The notes beneath the pieces are model-generated. The model saw nothing but the letters and a program-made list of their open reading frames with translations, had not been told where the DNA came from and made no database searches. 64,000 bases of DNA, taken from positions 15,020,554-15,084,553 of the forward strand of contig HG738138.1 in the NCBI GenBank assembly GCA_000499405.2, given 5' to 3'. Below are positions 27,013-40,246 of the stretch, piece by piece (the stretch's first letter is position 1; every line of letters starts with the position of its first letter). The stretch comes from Onchocerca volvulus. Lineage: Eukaryota; Nematoda; Chromadorea; Rhabditida; Onchocercidae. Position numbers and translations under genes: made by a program.

Positions 27013-27659
27013 TATTATTGCATGTATTTCGAAACGTTTAGTGCTAGTTTTGCGTGTTTTATTCTTTAGCAAAGTAATAGCTTCTGATTAGAGCTATTTA
27101 TGTGTATTAGATGGATTAGTTTTGTATTCATACTAGCAGATATAATATAATCGCTTCTGAACACTTACATTGCACAGAGTAATTTTTCGAATATAGAAAA
27201 AATCAAAAATTAGTAATTTTTTTTTTTTTTGACACTCAGAATGAGGTAATACCTATGATGTACAGATTATGAGTAGTCCTATTTATCACCCATCATTCAC
27301 TATCATTTTTATTTCTTGGAAAAATAGACATTATTTCGTGTTCACTGATTAATATGAGTACAATAAAGTACTGTCGAAATTTGAGATTAGATAATGCTGG
27401 AAATGATACAACATTTGCATAACATTTTCTGTTATGTAAATATCTTTTTCGGAAAATCCCGTGCAAATGACTAGTTTTTTCTAAAGTTTTACTTGCTAAT
27501 TTTAAAGCTACTGTAAAATATATTTGGTGATCAATTTTGTATGTATTATAAAATAATATTACCGCTGTTACTTGTGTTATACATGACTATAACTTACAAA
27601 TTAACATAAATCAAATCTAGATATATTTATTATGTTTGATCAATTTTTATTTTTATCAT
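27013..27659. other. Intergenic, ISCA1 to retroelement fragment
   Basis: AT-rich sequence with no coding signal seen. It should include the ISCA1 3' untranslated region; an AATAAA lies at about 27362. Confidence 0.5.
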
Positions 27660-28130
27660 CACGCAGTTACTCTTTATTTCCAAGGATCTAGCCAATCGAC
27701 TTAACCAGCAAGGTAACGAGAAAGAATTACACATTGCCTCATTCGATAAATTACCAAAACTGTGTCTTACAAAAAAGCAGAAATTGAAGAATTGAAAGAA
27801 AGTTTTAATTTGGGGCCAATATGATAGACTACTTGACAAACAAATTACAAGTAGTTAACTTAAATAAGTATGACCTTTCGTCAAAGATAGATAAGATTAA
27901 TTGGATGGTCTAGAATTGTGGAAGCAGCAGGATATACTCATCGGCGCTGACACTTCAAATTCATTCAGTTAGAAAAAGTCTGACATCTAAAGTCAGGATT
28001 CTCCTTGGTCTATGTAAAACTTAACCTATGATAGCAGGAAATGGAAGACTCCCCAGTGGACTAATAAATATCCTCTAGGAATTAATAACACCGAGAATTC
28101 GAGAATTCGGTCACCAAATTCGAAAAACCA
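27660..28130 (+). pseudogene. BEL/Pao retrotransposon pol fragment, broken
   Basis: Translated pieces match the aspartic-protease (peptidase A17) part of BEL/Pao polyproteins. In order they are a FISKDLANRLN block followed by LHIASF (about 27672-27750), a YLTNKLQVVNL block (about 27830-27870), a DILIGAD motif (about 27932-27952) and a FIQLEKV...LKSGFSLV block (about 27962-28010). Successive pieces lie in different frames and stops occur between them, so several indels have destroyed the frame. Reverse transcriptase, RNase H and integrase are not seen. No flanking LTR pair is recognised, though an LTR-like repeat starts 140 bases downstream. This is an old, immobile remnant. Confidence 0.75.
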
Positions 28131-28267
28131 AGGCAAAAGATTGAACAAAAACAATCCACTGCTCAACGAACCAGGAGTGCTACCAACAATGAATTCAAGC
28201 AGAAACAAAGTACTTTCCGCTACATCTTTCAAATTCTTTAGGGTTTCAATCTTCTTTCAGTGCGGGA

Positions 28268-28770
28268 TGTCGGAAAAATCCGAAAGATGTAATTATTGTA
28301 AACAAGGAATGTTAAAGATCAAACAGCGCGAAGATAGTTTCAAAAAGATAAACATGTTTATCATCAAAATGATAAACAAGCATGTTTACCGCCAAAACGC
28401 TCCGATTAACAAATTAACAAAGATCGACCAATTATGAGGCGACACGTTTGAGATCAGGTAGAAATGAGGAGTCCCGAAAGGATTTGAAAGGCTTGGGTTT
28501 TGGAGCAGAAAGTTCAGGTTCAAATTTAGAGTTCTTTTACCGACACAGCGACGCAGAATGATGCAGCAATAGCAACAAATCGGCAATCAAGAAGTTCTAT
28601 TCTCCTTTACGAGTGAGAAAGGAAGGAATAATCAATCCAGTGATCAATTTGCTTGGATATTCTCTAATAATTCTTTGCACAAAGAATCATTCTCCCATCA
28701 ATCCGTAAAACTTTTTACTAAAGCATTCGTCTTTGTCACATCAACATAATAAAAACTTTTCCGAAATGGA
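28268..28770 (+). repeat. LTR-like dispersed repeat, copy A
   Basis: Begins TGTCGGAAAAATCCG, the inverse complement of the end (TTTTTCCCGACA) of the copy at 43970-44314. It shares long collinear similarity with the copy at 38138-38772: a GCGCGAAGAYARTTTCAAA block, AAACATGTT...CCGCCAAAA sub-repeats, RRATCAGG...AGGAG and GGATATTCT blocks. The 3' end is not recognisable and this copy is probably truncated. The open frame across it is also partly open in copy B, but I take that as chance. Confidence 0.65.
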
Positions 28771-29770
28771 AAAAATTTTTGTCTTTCTCTTGCCAAATTA
28801 TAAATTTTTTTTTGCCTACTTTTTAACAGTTAATTCTAAATCAACATCTGAAATGATATCATAATTTTATTCAACGGTATAAATCTGAAATGATATGACA
28901 ATCTTATTCAATGGCACAAAATTATGTCGAAACAATACTTCCCTATCTCGATTGCCCAAAAAGTTTATTCTCATCCCCCGAGCGGATCCCAACGAATTCC
29001 ACTCGTGATAAATTATGTGCCGACACGTCGAATTGCATTCCGACTCAACGAAGCAAACTCCAAAAAGTCATTGTAATATAAGCTGACGTTTGGGTGGGTT
29101 GGCCTAAATTTTTCCGGTGGTGATCTGAGCTGTTTTCCTCTTACCTGTTGTTTTTGATCTGTACTTGGGGTAAGGTTACGGTAATACTATCATTCTCATC
29201 TTTACTGGCTAATATAAGACGACATTTTCTTCAGAATTATTGGTCATAGCTTCTACCTAAATCGAAAAAAGGATCATCTTGAAACTTCAAAAACACTGAG
29301 ACTAATTATTAATTATGAAATTAATCTAGATTTCTGAGATCGGCCTTTACCTCGGAAGTTTTCTAAAATTTGATATGTTTCATATGTTCTTCAGTTAGTT
29401 TACCTCAGAGCTTCTTGGTATTTATCTCATTTTATTTTGATGTCATCCAGATATTGCTATTCAGTAAATGTTATGCTGCAGTAAAAATAAAAAATACTTA
29501 TTCGATGTTTTATGCATCACTGATTAGATTTCTTTCGTAACTTGTTTTTAAGATCGGTGTTCATTTTAAGAGTGTCGGATATTTGATAAAAAATAAAAAA
29601 AAAAAACGATATATCAACCGGAGATTTATTTATTCTTGATTACAATCTATTGTATGTGTTAAAACTACGGTAAGGAACTAATGCAGTGAAGTTTCCTTAA
29701 GTTTTCTTCTCTCTTTGTTTGCAGGTTTGTTTGCTCTACCGAAACTATCTAGGAGAAAAAACTGACAATA
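28771..29770. other. Upstream region of FAU
   Basis: Holds a tandem duplication of about 37 bases (28847-28921, TCTGAAATGATATSAYAATY core) and a relatively GC-rich block (about 28975-29220) that may be FAU promoter DNA or more repeat. A good acceptor, TTTGCAG ending at 29724, lies 46 bases before the FAU start and probably marks the start of the mature mRNA or a spliced-leader site. Confidence 0.5.
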
Positions 29771-30962
<1,192 letters not shown>

Positions 30963-31784
30963 AGATGGAGTTTTGTCGAATGATCTGAATTTAAAATGCT
31001 GCATATTTGAAAGTATTTGAAATACTCATGTACTGAAATAAATTTGTTGATTTAATTGTTGTTCTAAAGAAAACTAATCTTATGACAAGTAAAAGATTTC
31101 AATATTTATTATCCCCGAAATTGATTTCACTTATCTGTTTGAAGAAGCGTATAATTATTTTGCCATATGTGGGGTTGGGTAATGTCAAAAAAAAAAAAAA
31201 AAAATTAGGGTGAATAGAGGATGGTTCATGTTACTCGTGAGCAAATGCCATGGTCTTTGGTTTGATTTGTTCTGTTTGGGATATATTATTTACTTTTGAA
31301 GGCTCTTGTGATTCATGTCGGTATATGTTACTTTTGAGTTGAAATTTTAAGCGTTTAAAATCTTCCTGGTGTACTGGAGATGAGATTATAAGATATTAAT
31401 GTTAGATACTGTTATTTTTTGAATATATCCAGTGTGTATTAACATGGATTATTTTCTGCTGATTTCAAAATTCAGCACGCATTGATGGTGGAATTGAAGT
31501 TTGGTGAAAATGTCAATGAAATTATTGAAAGAAGCTATCAAGCTTACGAATACTGGTTTGTTTTTATTTTTATTTCAAGGAGAAAATGGATGGGTTAGAG
31601 AGTTTATTACCGGATGTATTTTTGGTCTGGTAGTTTCGAGTAGTAATTATAGTAAATTGGGAGAGGGAATTCCATTCCGGGACGTGTCACATTTCCATAA
31701 CATTTTATGTGGGATTGTTCTAAATTGCTTTGTTTACTTATTCTTACTTTTTGGAGTTTATTTTTAGATGATAGGATAAAAAGT

Positions 31785-33244
31785 ATGGAAACTGTGCGGA
31801 AATCAGTAAGACCTTCGAAGGCAGAACGAGATCGTCAGCAACTTGCCGCCATTGCCACCACTTCAGAATATGATCCAGAATCAGATGATATCATCACAAA
31901 TTCTAATATGCAGAGGCGAAATATAACGAATTATAATAGGAAAAAAACTGCTAAGGTAATACTTGTTTGCACAATAGCAATTAACTATCTAATAGGACAG
32001 TAAGAAATTTTTTTCTGCTCGACTTTCAGTAATCTTATTGTTCATCTCTCCTAACACCAACATTCTTAAATGTAAAACTTTACACGTGATTTATTTCTTT
32101 CCTTTTTCACTTTTTTTTTTTTTCATTGAGTTTTTGAAATTTATCTTGGTGAATATTTCATATCTTGAAGCTTTGCAGTAATTACTGAACTAATTTATAG
32201 CGTAGATTGCTTTTTGCCAAAATTCAAATGGCTTTGCATTGTGAAATCCACGTTAAGAATGAACGTGAAGTTGTTGAATGAATGATATTTATTTTATGAA
32301 CTATGTTCTTTTTCCATCTGATCGACTTTGAGTTTTTTTTTTTTTGTTTTTTTTTTTACCTTTTTTGTTTTTTTTCAATTCATTTTATTTCATTTTTTGT
32401 TTTCAACTGTTAATTTTAGCTGCTGAAATTTACATTTTCTTTTTCAGAATATTTCACTGTTCGAAGAAAGTCGCTTAATGGGTAAGACAAATCTCTTAAA
32501 ACGTAACATTAATTATATGATTTACGAAACGAATTGCAAATTGGATCCTGACAGAACCAAGCAGTTGATAGGTTTCATGGATGAACGTAACCGACGTCGG
32601 AAAAAGATTCTTCGTATGTTGCGTGATCGAAATAGTTCGTTTTCCTTTCATCAATTTTTTTTTTTTTTTTTTCATTTGTATCTACAATTTTAAAAATTTT
32701 TGAAATCCTTAAGCTGTCCTTCTTCGTGCTGATTTGTGTTTAGTGAAGATTATGTGATTTTTGATATTAAGCCACATTTTAGCATGCTGGGAAATACATT
32801 CCAGGACATTTTTTTCTTTTGGCTTGTAACAATAGCTAGGATTTACAGGGAAAAATATTCCTGAAGCAATTTTATTTTTATAAGTCAAGTTTTATAATCA
32901 TTTTTTCTACATACATGTATTTAGATGGAGCGCTAGATCGTAAGCGGAAGTTCAAAAAGTCCAGCAATAAATCGATATTTACCGATGAAGATTTCATGAA
33001 AATCGGACGTGATAGAATAAAAGTAAACATTTACAAATTCAAATGCCAGAATTTACTTTTTTCCATTACGATCATGTTTCTTTTTTTTTTTTTTTTTTCG
33101 ATATATTTAGCGAAAGTTAAAAAATATACGGACGTTCTCGAACACTTATTTAAATTGCTAATTAAAAGCGTTAATGAAATCTTGCAGTTACTAAAAGGAA
33201 AAAAGATCAGGAAAGCACAGTCAGTTGGGAGATCAAAAGAATAA
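31785..33244 (+). CDS. Small basic protein, AROS/RPS19BP1-like
   Basis: Exons: 31785-31955, 32448-32634, 32925-33022, 33188-33244; phases close, giving 170 residues. The protein is strongly basic (NRRRKKILRMLRDRN about 106-120, KRKFKKSS about 126-133) and therefore probably nuclear or nucleolar. The block SIFTDEDFMKIGRD (about 136-149) resembles TVFTEEDFQKFQQEY at the C-terminus of the SIRT1 regulator/RPS19-binding protein AROS, and an upstream NLLKRNINYM segment parallels the NLKFL segment of that family. This is a tentative match from memory. An alternative last exon from acceptor 33110 would end after 16 residues (RKLKNIRTFSNTYLNC); I prefer 33188 for its TTGCAG acceptor and basic tail. 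The 5' end is chosen at the ATG starting METVRKSV, after an acceptor at 31767; an ATG right at that acceptor opens a three-codon uORF. Confidence 0.7.
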
Positions 33245-34006
33245 TCGTTTGGATATGACGCGATGTTTATCAGCTTCGATTCTTCCAGATATTGCAGTAA
33301 GCACTAACATATGATTCCACCTTCTGTTTCTCCTTTATTCATAAAGAGGTTTAGATATGCATAAGTGTTTATTTTTTTTTTGGTGCAAAAAATTATAGGA
33401 TATGGAGGAAATTTTTGATTTCAGCATAAAAAAGTGATATTTTGTTTAGATTTAGGTGTTCGATGTTAATGTTGAAAATTTTTAGACCGTCTTATAAATT
33501 TCAATTTTTTCATCAGTGAAATAAACTTTGTTAATTCTATAAATCCTTTAATTGGGAAATAAAGTTTCAGTATAACGTAAATTCATAAAATTCAAAATTT
33601 GGGATAGAAATATTTGATCGATCAACAAAAATTATTGGGCGTTTACGTATGCAGAAGTTATTAATAAATTGGGCATTAACAAACTATATTGACGTTAACG
33701 TATGCAGAAGTTATGTACACCATTAAATAACATTAATAATAAGCGACAACTTCATATCACTGTATACCAGTTCGATGACCTAATCAGCAAATAATTGCAA
33801 AACAGTTGAGTAATATTTAAATTTAGCGATAAAGACTTCAAAATAACGGAAACAGTTTATTTTTAATTTTAACGTGGAACGTAATATTGTATTCCGTAAT
33901 AATTTTTGTTTCACATAATTACACATTCTCTTGTCGACAACTTCATATCATTATTTGTACTTGTTTCTGAACGGTCGGTGATTTAAGGAAAAACGGGAAA
34001 TCAAGA
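33245..34006. other. Intergenic gap with short direct repeats
   Basis: Contains TACGTATGCAGAAGTTAT-type sequence twice (33645 and 33698) and CGACAACTTCATATCA twice (33744 and 33937). An AATAAA near 33560 could serve the upstream gene. No exon seen. Confidence 0.55.
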
Positions 34007-36296
34007 ATGGGAGATGAGTATGAAGCATTGGGTCCGGCTGAAGCCGGTTTGTTATTCTTTCCATTACATCAATTTGTTACTGATTCTTACATGATTTTAA
34101 TATGTACGGAAAGAAAATATTTTTTTTTTTTTTCTAATATTCGTTGCAATTTTAGAATTTGGAATTTTTTCGGATTTTTTTCTAACATCGATTCTTCACG
34201 TTATTCTTTATGTCACTGTAAGCCGTTTAATTGATAGATATGTGAAGATAAATTTGAACAGATGTTAATCTTTTTTTTAAATGACATGAAATTACGTCTT
34301 AGCATAGGAATATATATTCTTCCCAAGTGTTCCTATGCCTTGGGAAAATGTTGCATTGTATAATACTCGGTTGAAACTTTTTTGTTTTTCAAATTTCATT
34401 TTACAATAAATTCTTCAGAAAAAAAAAATTTTTTTTTTCTACAATAAAATGAAAAAATAATTAATAGACTCATGTTATTCAATGATAATTTGATTCATTT
34501 CTTTCAAATCAAAATTCTAATTTCGAATAATTTGATTAATTTTCAAAAATTTATTCTTGTATCTTTCCAGCACCAATATTTCCACCATCACCTACTGTTC
34601 CATCTATTCCTGGTCCCGCCATTTCTGACTTTACTGCTACGCCATTAATATCGGATCAAATTCCAAACAATAAATTAAAGACCGGAAAAAAAGTAAATCT
34701 TTTAAATCCTTTTCTTTCTCTTTTTTTTTTTTTTAATATATAAATCATTTAATATAAGTTTGATAAGTTAAATTTAATCTTATCACTCATTAATTTTTAG
34801 ATCTTTTTTTAATGCGAATTATTTTTAAGTTTTGAAATCATACAATGACTAATATTATTAAATAGATACAAGGTAGTAATTGTTAAATTAAAACGTTAGA
34901 TTTTCTATTTTGTTCCGAAACGAAATTATCAAAATTGTTAATTTCGAAAATTTCCAAAATAAATTCGGCGGTAAAGCAAAGAAGCGAAAAAATATTACAT
35001 TCAATTATTTTTGCACTCTTTGCTATTTTTTTGTCTTCTAAAAAAGTATCAAGAACTATGAGAAAAAAGAAAGGAAAGGAAAAAAGGGAAAGAGAAGGGA
35101 AAAAAGGTTAAAAATCCTCCCGTTTTTCTTTTCTAAAAAATGATGTAATCAATGTAAATTATTTTTCTTTTTTTTTTTTTTTTTTTCTAGAACATGTATG
35201 GTAGAATAAGACTTTAATTCATTCATTGATCTATTGAAGCTGAAAAAATATTATACGCTACGATTGATGTAAATAATAACTAGTAACTAATTAACATGAA
35301 GCCTAATTGATTCATATCAGTTACTGAAAGCGAAAATGAATCTGCATAATCTTGAAATATTAATAGAAGGAAAATATCATAACATTCATTTTCAAAAGAT
35401 TATTTTTGAGGAATTAAACATCGTAATTTTTATTTATTCAATTACCCTTCAAATGTGATGATTCATTCAAAAAAGCTAATGTAATGTTAAATGATCGATT
35501 ATTTCTCAAAATTATTCTAATATTGCAGTTAGTCTTATACTGTTATTATTATTATTATTCGTTAAAGCTTATTGTTTGGAAACAAATAATTACAATTTTA
35601 ATCATTCCTATTACTAATATCGCACTTATAAATTCCACATCATATTACTAAATACACATTATCAAAAACTTCATTTGTATTTTTATATCTTTTACCACTT
35701 TGATATTTGTAAATTCCAATCTACTTTATTGTCTTTTTTATTCTTTAACATAATTTAATCTGATATACTTTATTAATTTATTTCAATAATTAAGGATGAA
35801 TTCATTAACATCCTTTTTCTTTTTAAATATTATTATTTATCATCCACTTATTTCGTTACCAGTGATCATTTATAATATCTTATCAATATAGTTCGATTAT
35901 CTTTTCATTTCATCAACATATACGATTCGTAAGCAATAATTTAGCTTATCACCAATCGTCTTTTTTTCTGTTAATCTTAGTTATTATTTAGCCTTCCTTA
36001 TTTAATATATAACACTATGTTAATTTCTAAAATATTATCTCAATTAATGACTTAACTTTATTCCTCTTTAACATACAATTCAAACTCAATTAAATTTTTT
36101 TTTTTCGGCAGGAGAAGCTGAAGAAACAGAAATACAATCAACGAGTAGTCGTGTTTGTTGCTTTGTTTCATGTCTTCTTTTTATTATAATGATATTCTTT
36201 GGTATCTTAATGATTATATTTTTGATTGTATTAGTATTAACAGAATGTTTCGGTTATCCAGCATGTCCATGGCTTAAAAATGTGAAATTCTTTTAA
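34007..36296 (+). CDS. Small single-pass membrane protein with a 10-nt microexon
   Basis: I do not recognise this protein. Exons: 34007-34046, 34571-34692, 35191-35200, 36112-36296; 118 residues. The N-terminus is acidic (MGDEYEALGPAEA), then a Pro-rich segment (PIFPPSPTVPSIPGPA, about 15-30). The last exon encodes a Cys-rich edge (VCCFVSC) running into a transmembrane helix of about 28 residues (73-101), then a short tail ECFGYPACPWLKNVKFF. The vicinal cysteines next to the membrane could be palmitoylated (inference). The exon ending at 34692 leaves phase 0, but the only open frame through the last exon needs phase 1. The 10-base segment AACATGTATG, between a TTTTTTCTAG acceptor and a GTAGAA donor, supplies the shift. 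Without it the membrane helix is lost. AATAAA-type signals follow near 36445. Confidence 0.65.
35191..35200 (+). other. Predicted 10-nt microexon
   Basis: AACATGTATG sits between a long polypyrimidine tract ending TTTCTAG and a GTAGAA donor. It adds Asn-Met-Tyr plus the first base of a Gly codon and converts phase 0 to phase 1, which opens the membrane-protein frame at 36112. It was predicted only from phase and splice consensus. Confidence 0.55.
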
Positions 36297-37753
36297 AAAT
36301 CATATAGAAAATCCATTTGATTACCAATAATTTACAACAATTTTCAAACTATATATTTGATGTTTTGATAAATGCATAATTTCAAACAAACTATAAACAA
36401 ATGTTTCAAAATTACAGAAGTTTCATTATTTCTGTTTAAAAAATAATAAATAAATAAATTCCTGAATGACTCATTCGTATGATTCAACTAATCTGAATGA
36501 TTATCATTAACTCATTTTATCATTGGAATGATCTTTCCTTATTATTCATGTTCTCTTATCTTATTTATCCTGTCAATGTGTTAGAAATTTAGTATGAAAT
36601 CTTGCCATCATATTATTACAGTGATACTAACGGATATCTGTCTAGGAAAATTTGAAGTCGTAGATAACTTGCCCAATCAGTCAAATGGTGAAATTTCCTG
36701 AATTTTCCAATTTTTGCGAAAAATTATTATAAAATAATTAAAATCTATATCAAATGTTAAGATTTAAAAATAATCATAAATCCATTAATATGAATTAATC
36801 TATTCATATTTCAATATTTCATTAGAATATGAATAGAAATTTTCCTTTTTTTTTTTTTTTACTTATTACCAACAAATCACTATTATCAAAACAACGTACA
36901 ATAATATCTCTTAGATAATGGCAAATAGGTTTGACATAAATATAACGAAAATATTTAATGATAAATATAGTGTTGAGACAGATGGGCAAAAGAGACGTTT
37001 TTTGAGTAATTTGGCAGAAATCAACTATTATAAAATGTTACAAAAAAAATCATAAAAATAAAAAAATGAACAATAAATAATGGATAAATTCCAGAATGCA
37101 AGACTTTTGTTTTTTGCATAATGATAGTAGCTATCAAATACCTGAAGTAATATTAGGCAATCAATATTATTTTCATGCAAATATAATAATGATTGCCTTC
37201 AAAATAGGACGATACGGTGATTTTTGAGCAGATGAATAGATAATTTTAATTTTCTAGTTTTCATTTTATATGGCCTTTCTCAGCTATTTATGTGAATCCA
37301 GTCCTTTTCTGAAGAACGAAACTATGAATGATCGGGCAGTCTTAAATAATTACTATGATTTAATAAACCAGTAAAAGTTTCACAGCGAAATTATTTAACA
37401 AACAAATTATGCACCACACATACAAACAATCATTCTGACCTGATTTCAACTCGTAATATACAATGGATAAATGATGTAGGCATGGGAAAAAAGTAGCTTT
37501 GAAGATTTTGGACAATTTCAAAAGATAAGCCGAAGTCAAGCTGTCAGATTAGCATTAGATAACAATAATATGGTATTTCCTACATAAAGATAAAGAACTC
37601 ATTCATATCCCAAAATGAAGACATTATTATCTAAAAATGAATCATATCAAGTGATGATCAAAGAAAGGAGCTGAAATCAGGCCTAGTATTTATATGCAAT
37701 ATTCACAAATTCTACAAATTCGCAAAATATTTTAAGGTCAGAAGTGTTATTGA
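36297..37753. other. Intergenic region between convergent genes
   Basis: The membrane-protein gene (+) and ADO (-) converge here, so both 3' untranslated regions should lie within it. AT-rich, with no exon or repeat family recognised. Confidence 0.55.
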
Positions 37754-40246
37754 TCAAAGTGTCTTAATTTTCTCATAAGGTAAAACTTGACAATAATAAT
37801 CCTCTGGTTCAGCAATTTTTTGCAGCAAACATGCTTGCTTTAATTTTGGATTTTGCATAATATTTTTAAAATAAGTACATGGCTTATCACGATAACCAGG
37901 CATTAATAAATCAAAAAATGCTGCACCATTTTCAAGCGGTGTCAACGAATGAATGTTACTAAATTTAGGACCCAAATATACGCAATCATCACTATGCCAA
38001 CGATTACTGATACCTTCGAATCTGTAAAGTCTTATGCTTATATTTATGGAATATCATTAAAAAAATGGAACTTTGAGTAATATAGGTAAGACAGAAAAAA
38101 ATAAGCAATCCTTTCTCCTATTTAAATTAGCACTTGATGAAGCAAAAATCCGAATGATGATTTATTACAAGCATAGAATGTTAAAAATCAAGAAGCGCGA
38201 AGACAATTTCAAATGGACCGAAAAGGATAAACATGTTCGCCTTCAAAACAATAAACAGAAGGGTAAACATGTTTCCCGTCAAAGCGATAACATGTTTACC
38301 GCCAAAATGCTCGGATTGACAAGTAAACAAAGCGAGGTCGACCAAACATGAAGCGACGAATTGGAAATCAGGAAAGGAGGAGCCACGAAAGGATATATAC
38401 GGTTCGGATTTTGGAGAAGAGTCAGTTTTTTGCAGGTATTCTGACAACAGTTTCCACAACAGTTCTACGACAGTTCTACAACTACGCAAGTAACACTTCA
38501 ACAGCAAAAGTTCGACAACCCCGATCGACACGACCGATGAAGAAAGAATAATCTAGTAATGAATTTATCTGGATATTCTTTGATATTGTTGTTACTAACA
38601 GTTATTCTTCTATGAGTCAATGAATCTTAAAAGGTTTCATCTCTGTCACAAAAGACTTTCCCGACATCTATTGCTGTCATTGCCGAGTCACAAAAGCAAC
38701 AAGAATCAATCTCCAATCCCTTCAATCCACAAACCCAAATAACAAATCCAATCAGATTTTTTTTTCCCAACATTGGATATCTGTATACAAATCATAACAG
38801 TTAAATAACTTTAAAGAAAGGTCAATACATATATTTTTTTTTTCGAAACTTCTAAAACCCAGTCAAGAAATCAATAAAACGATTGACAACAACATACAAC
38901 ATACAATTTCTTAATTAGTTGCTCAATTATGAGTGGTTCGACAGCTAGCATCAGAACTTGTCTCAGAAACAGAGCGTGATCAGGTCATCAGGGGAAGATA
39001 TGCTGTGCTAAATATACATGCAAACGTAAGGTATTCGCTAGCAAAAGTAAAAAAGAACTATCGAAATTTTAAAATTATGGGAAGCAAAAAGCAAAATCAT
39101 ACTTGGCAATGGTAACGTTCGATGATAGAGCGTCCGATTTGATCCCTTTCAGTGCTTCTTGTTCATCACGAGAAAGTTTGGTATAAGAATTAATTGACAA
39201 GCCACCACGAAGAACCTTTAAAAATCCATACATGTCCGGATGATCGTGTAACGGAAACAGAAAGTCACAACTTTTGAAACCAAACAAGCAAGCATGAATA
39301 TGTTCGGTTTCATAAATATCGGCATAATATATTGGGGCTGTCATCGATTCAAGACCTGTAATATCAAAATCATATCGTTTGAAATGACTGATTAAATTTC
39401 ACTAAAAGAGAAATTCTATAGGACGGGAAAATAAAATGAACAATTTTCACCATTATTCGAGATATCCAATCATTCATTTGTAACATCCGCAAACATTATC
39501 TTCTTCGTGTGTTGAGAGAAGACTTAATTGATAAAGACCACGAAGAATCTTTATAAATCCGTACATATTCGGATGATATATGACGGAAATAGAAAATCAC
39601 AAGTTTTTGAAACCAAACATCCATGTCCAGTTATTTCTTTACTGTTGATTACGTAAATATATGTCAAACGTATTTATGCGGTGTATAAGAATTCGGGAGA
39701 AAAAAAATCCATAATATCATCTATCAAACGTTTTGTTTAAACTATCCGCTAATTAAATTATTAGTTCTTCAGAGATATCGCAAAACTGTTAACTGATGGA
39801 AGCTATAGGAGATATGATATCTACTATACGTTTCAATTATTCAATCAATTCTATTGTTGCATCAAGTTGAGATAAGAATTTCATAGTAAGAACCAAAGTA
39901 ATGCATTGTTTGAAAAGTAATTTTAATATTAAATTAGCAATCTAAAGATATCACGTGTTACTTATCAGAAAATAATCTTTGCAAAAAAACAACAATTAGT
40001 AATAATATAAATGAACAAACCAAGACGATCCGGTAATACTGCACCAAGCATATCGAGAGTAAGAGTGGATACAAGCTGACGAGCACGTTCCGTTAACATT
40101 TCTTTTTCCACCGCATAAACGTCATCATCACTATCTGTGATATTGATCGATAACTTCTTCAATTGAGCTAATCTCTCAGATATTGCCGATGTTTCACGTA
40201 GGAACGATCGTAATCCTTGCTGTGACATGATTTTGGAAATAATCAT
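37754..40246 (-). CDS. ADO: 2-aminoethanethiol (cysteamine) dioxygenase
   Basis: Non-haem iron thiol dioxygenase; in animals ADO oxidises cysteamine to hypotaurine and N-terminal cysteines of proteins, acting as an oxygen sensor. Exons on the minus strand: 40246-40021, 39355-39103, 38021-37754; phases close, giving 248 residues (human 270). A second in-frame ATG at 40228 could be the true start. The cupin core has the iron ligands: PLHDHPDMYGFLKVLRGG carries H112 and H114, and NIHSL carries H184. Family blocks PIYYADIYETEHI (about 83-95) and ENGAAFFDLLMPGYRD are clear, as is the C-terminal YYCQVLPYEK. It lacks the Gly/Arg-rich N-terminal extension and the long insertion of mammalian ADO. Intron 1 holds a decayed copy of part of exon 2; intron 2 holds an LTR-like repeat. 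Confidence 0.93.
38138..38772 (+). repeat. LTR-like dispersed repeat, copy B (in ADO intron 2)
   Basis: About 635 bases, from TGAAGCAAAAATCCGAATG to TTTTTTTTTCCCAACA, so it has TG...CA ends and short imperfect terminal inverted repeats like an LTR. It is collinear with copy A, and its 3' third (TCTGTCACAAAAGAC... to CAAGAATCAATCTCCAATCC...) matches copy C. It contains three AAACATGTT...CAAAA sub-repeats (38229-38310). The 5 bases flanking it (CTTGA, TTGGA) do not match exactly, so a target duplication is not clear. Probably an old solo LTR of a BEL/Pao-type element. It lies antisense to the host gene. Confidence 0.7.
39524..39624 (-). pseudogene. Decayed duplicate of part of ADO exon 2
   Basis: This stretch in ADO intron 1 is clearly similar to 39191-39290 inside ADO exon 2, about 333 bases away. 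On the plus strand it shares CCACGAAGAAYCTTTAWAAATCC, CATRTYCGGATGAT, ACGGAAAYAGAAARTCACAA and TTTTTGAAACCAAACA-type blocks. The part matching the HDH iron-ligand codons carries a deletion (GATGATATATGACGG in place of GATGATCGTGTAACGG), so it could not replace the functional exon. It is a local tandem duplication that has decayed. Confidence 0.85.

Noticed and set aside
28141..28437. Plus-strand open frame resembling the one at 38073-38351
   Set aside because: Shared because both lie in copies of the same LTR-like repeat; the frames diverge by indels and look non-coding.
38181..38531. 116-codon minus-strand open frame in ADO intron 2
   Set aside because: Lies wholly inside LTR-like copy B.
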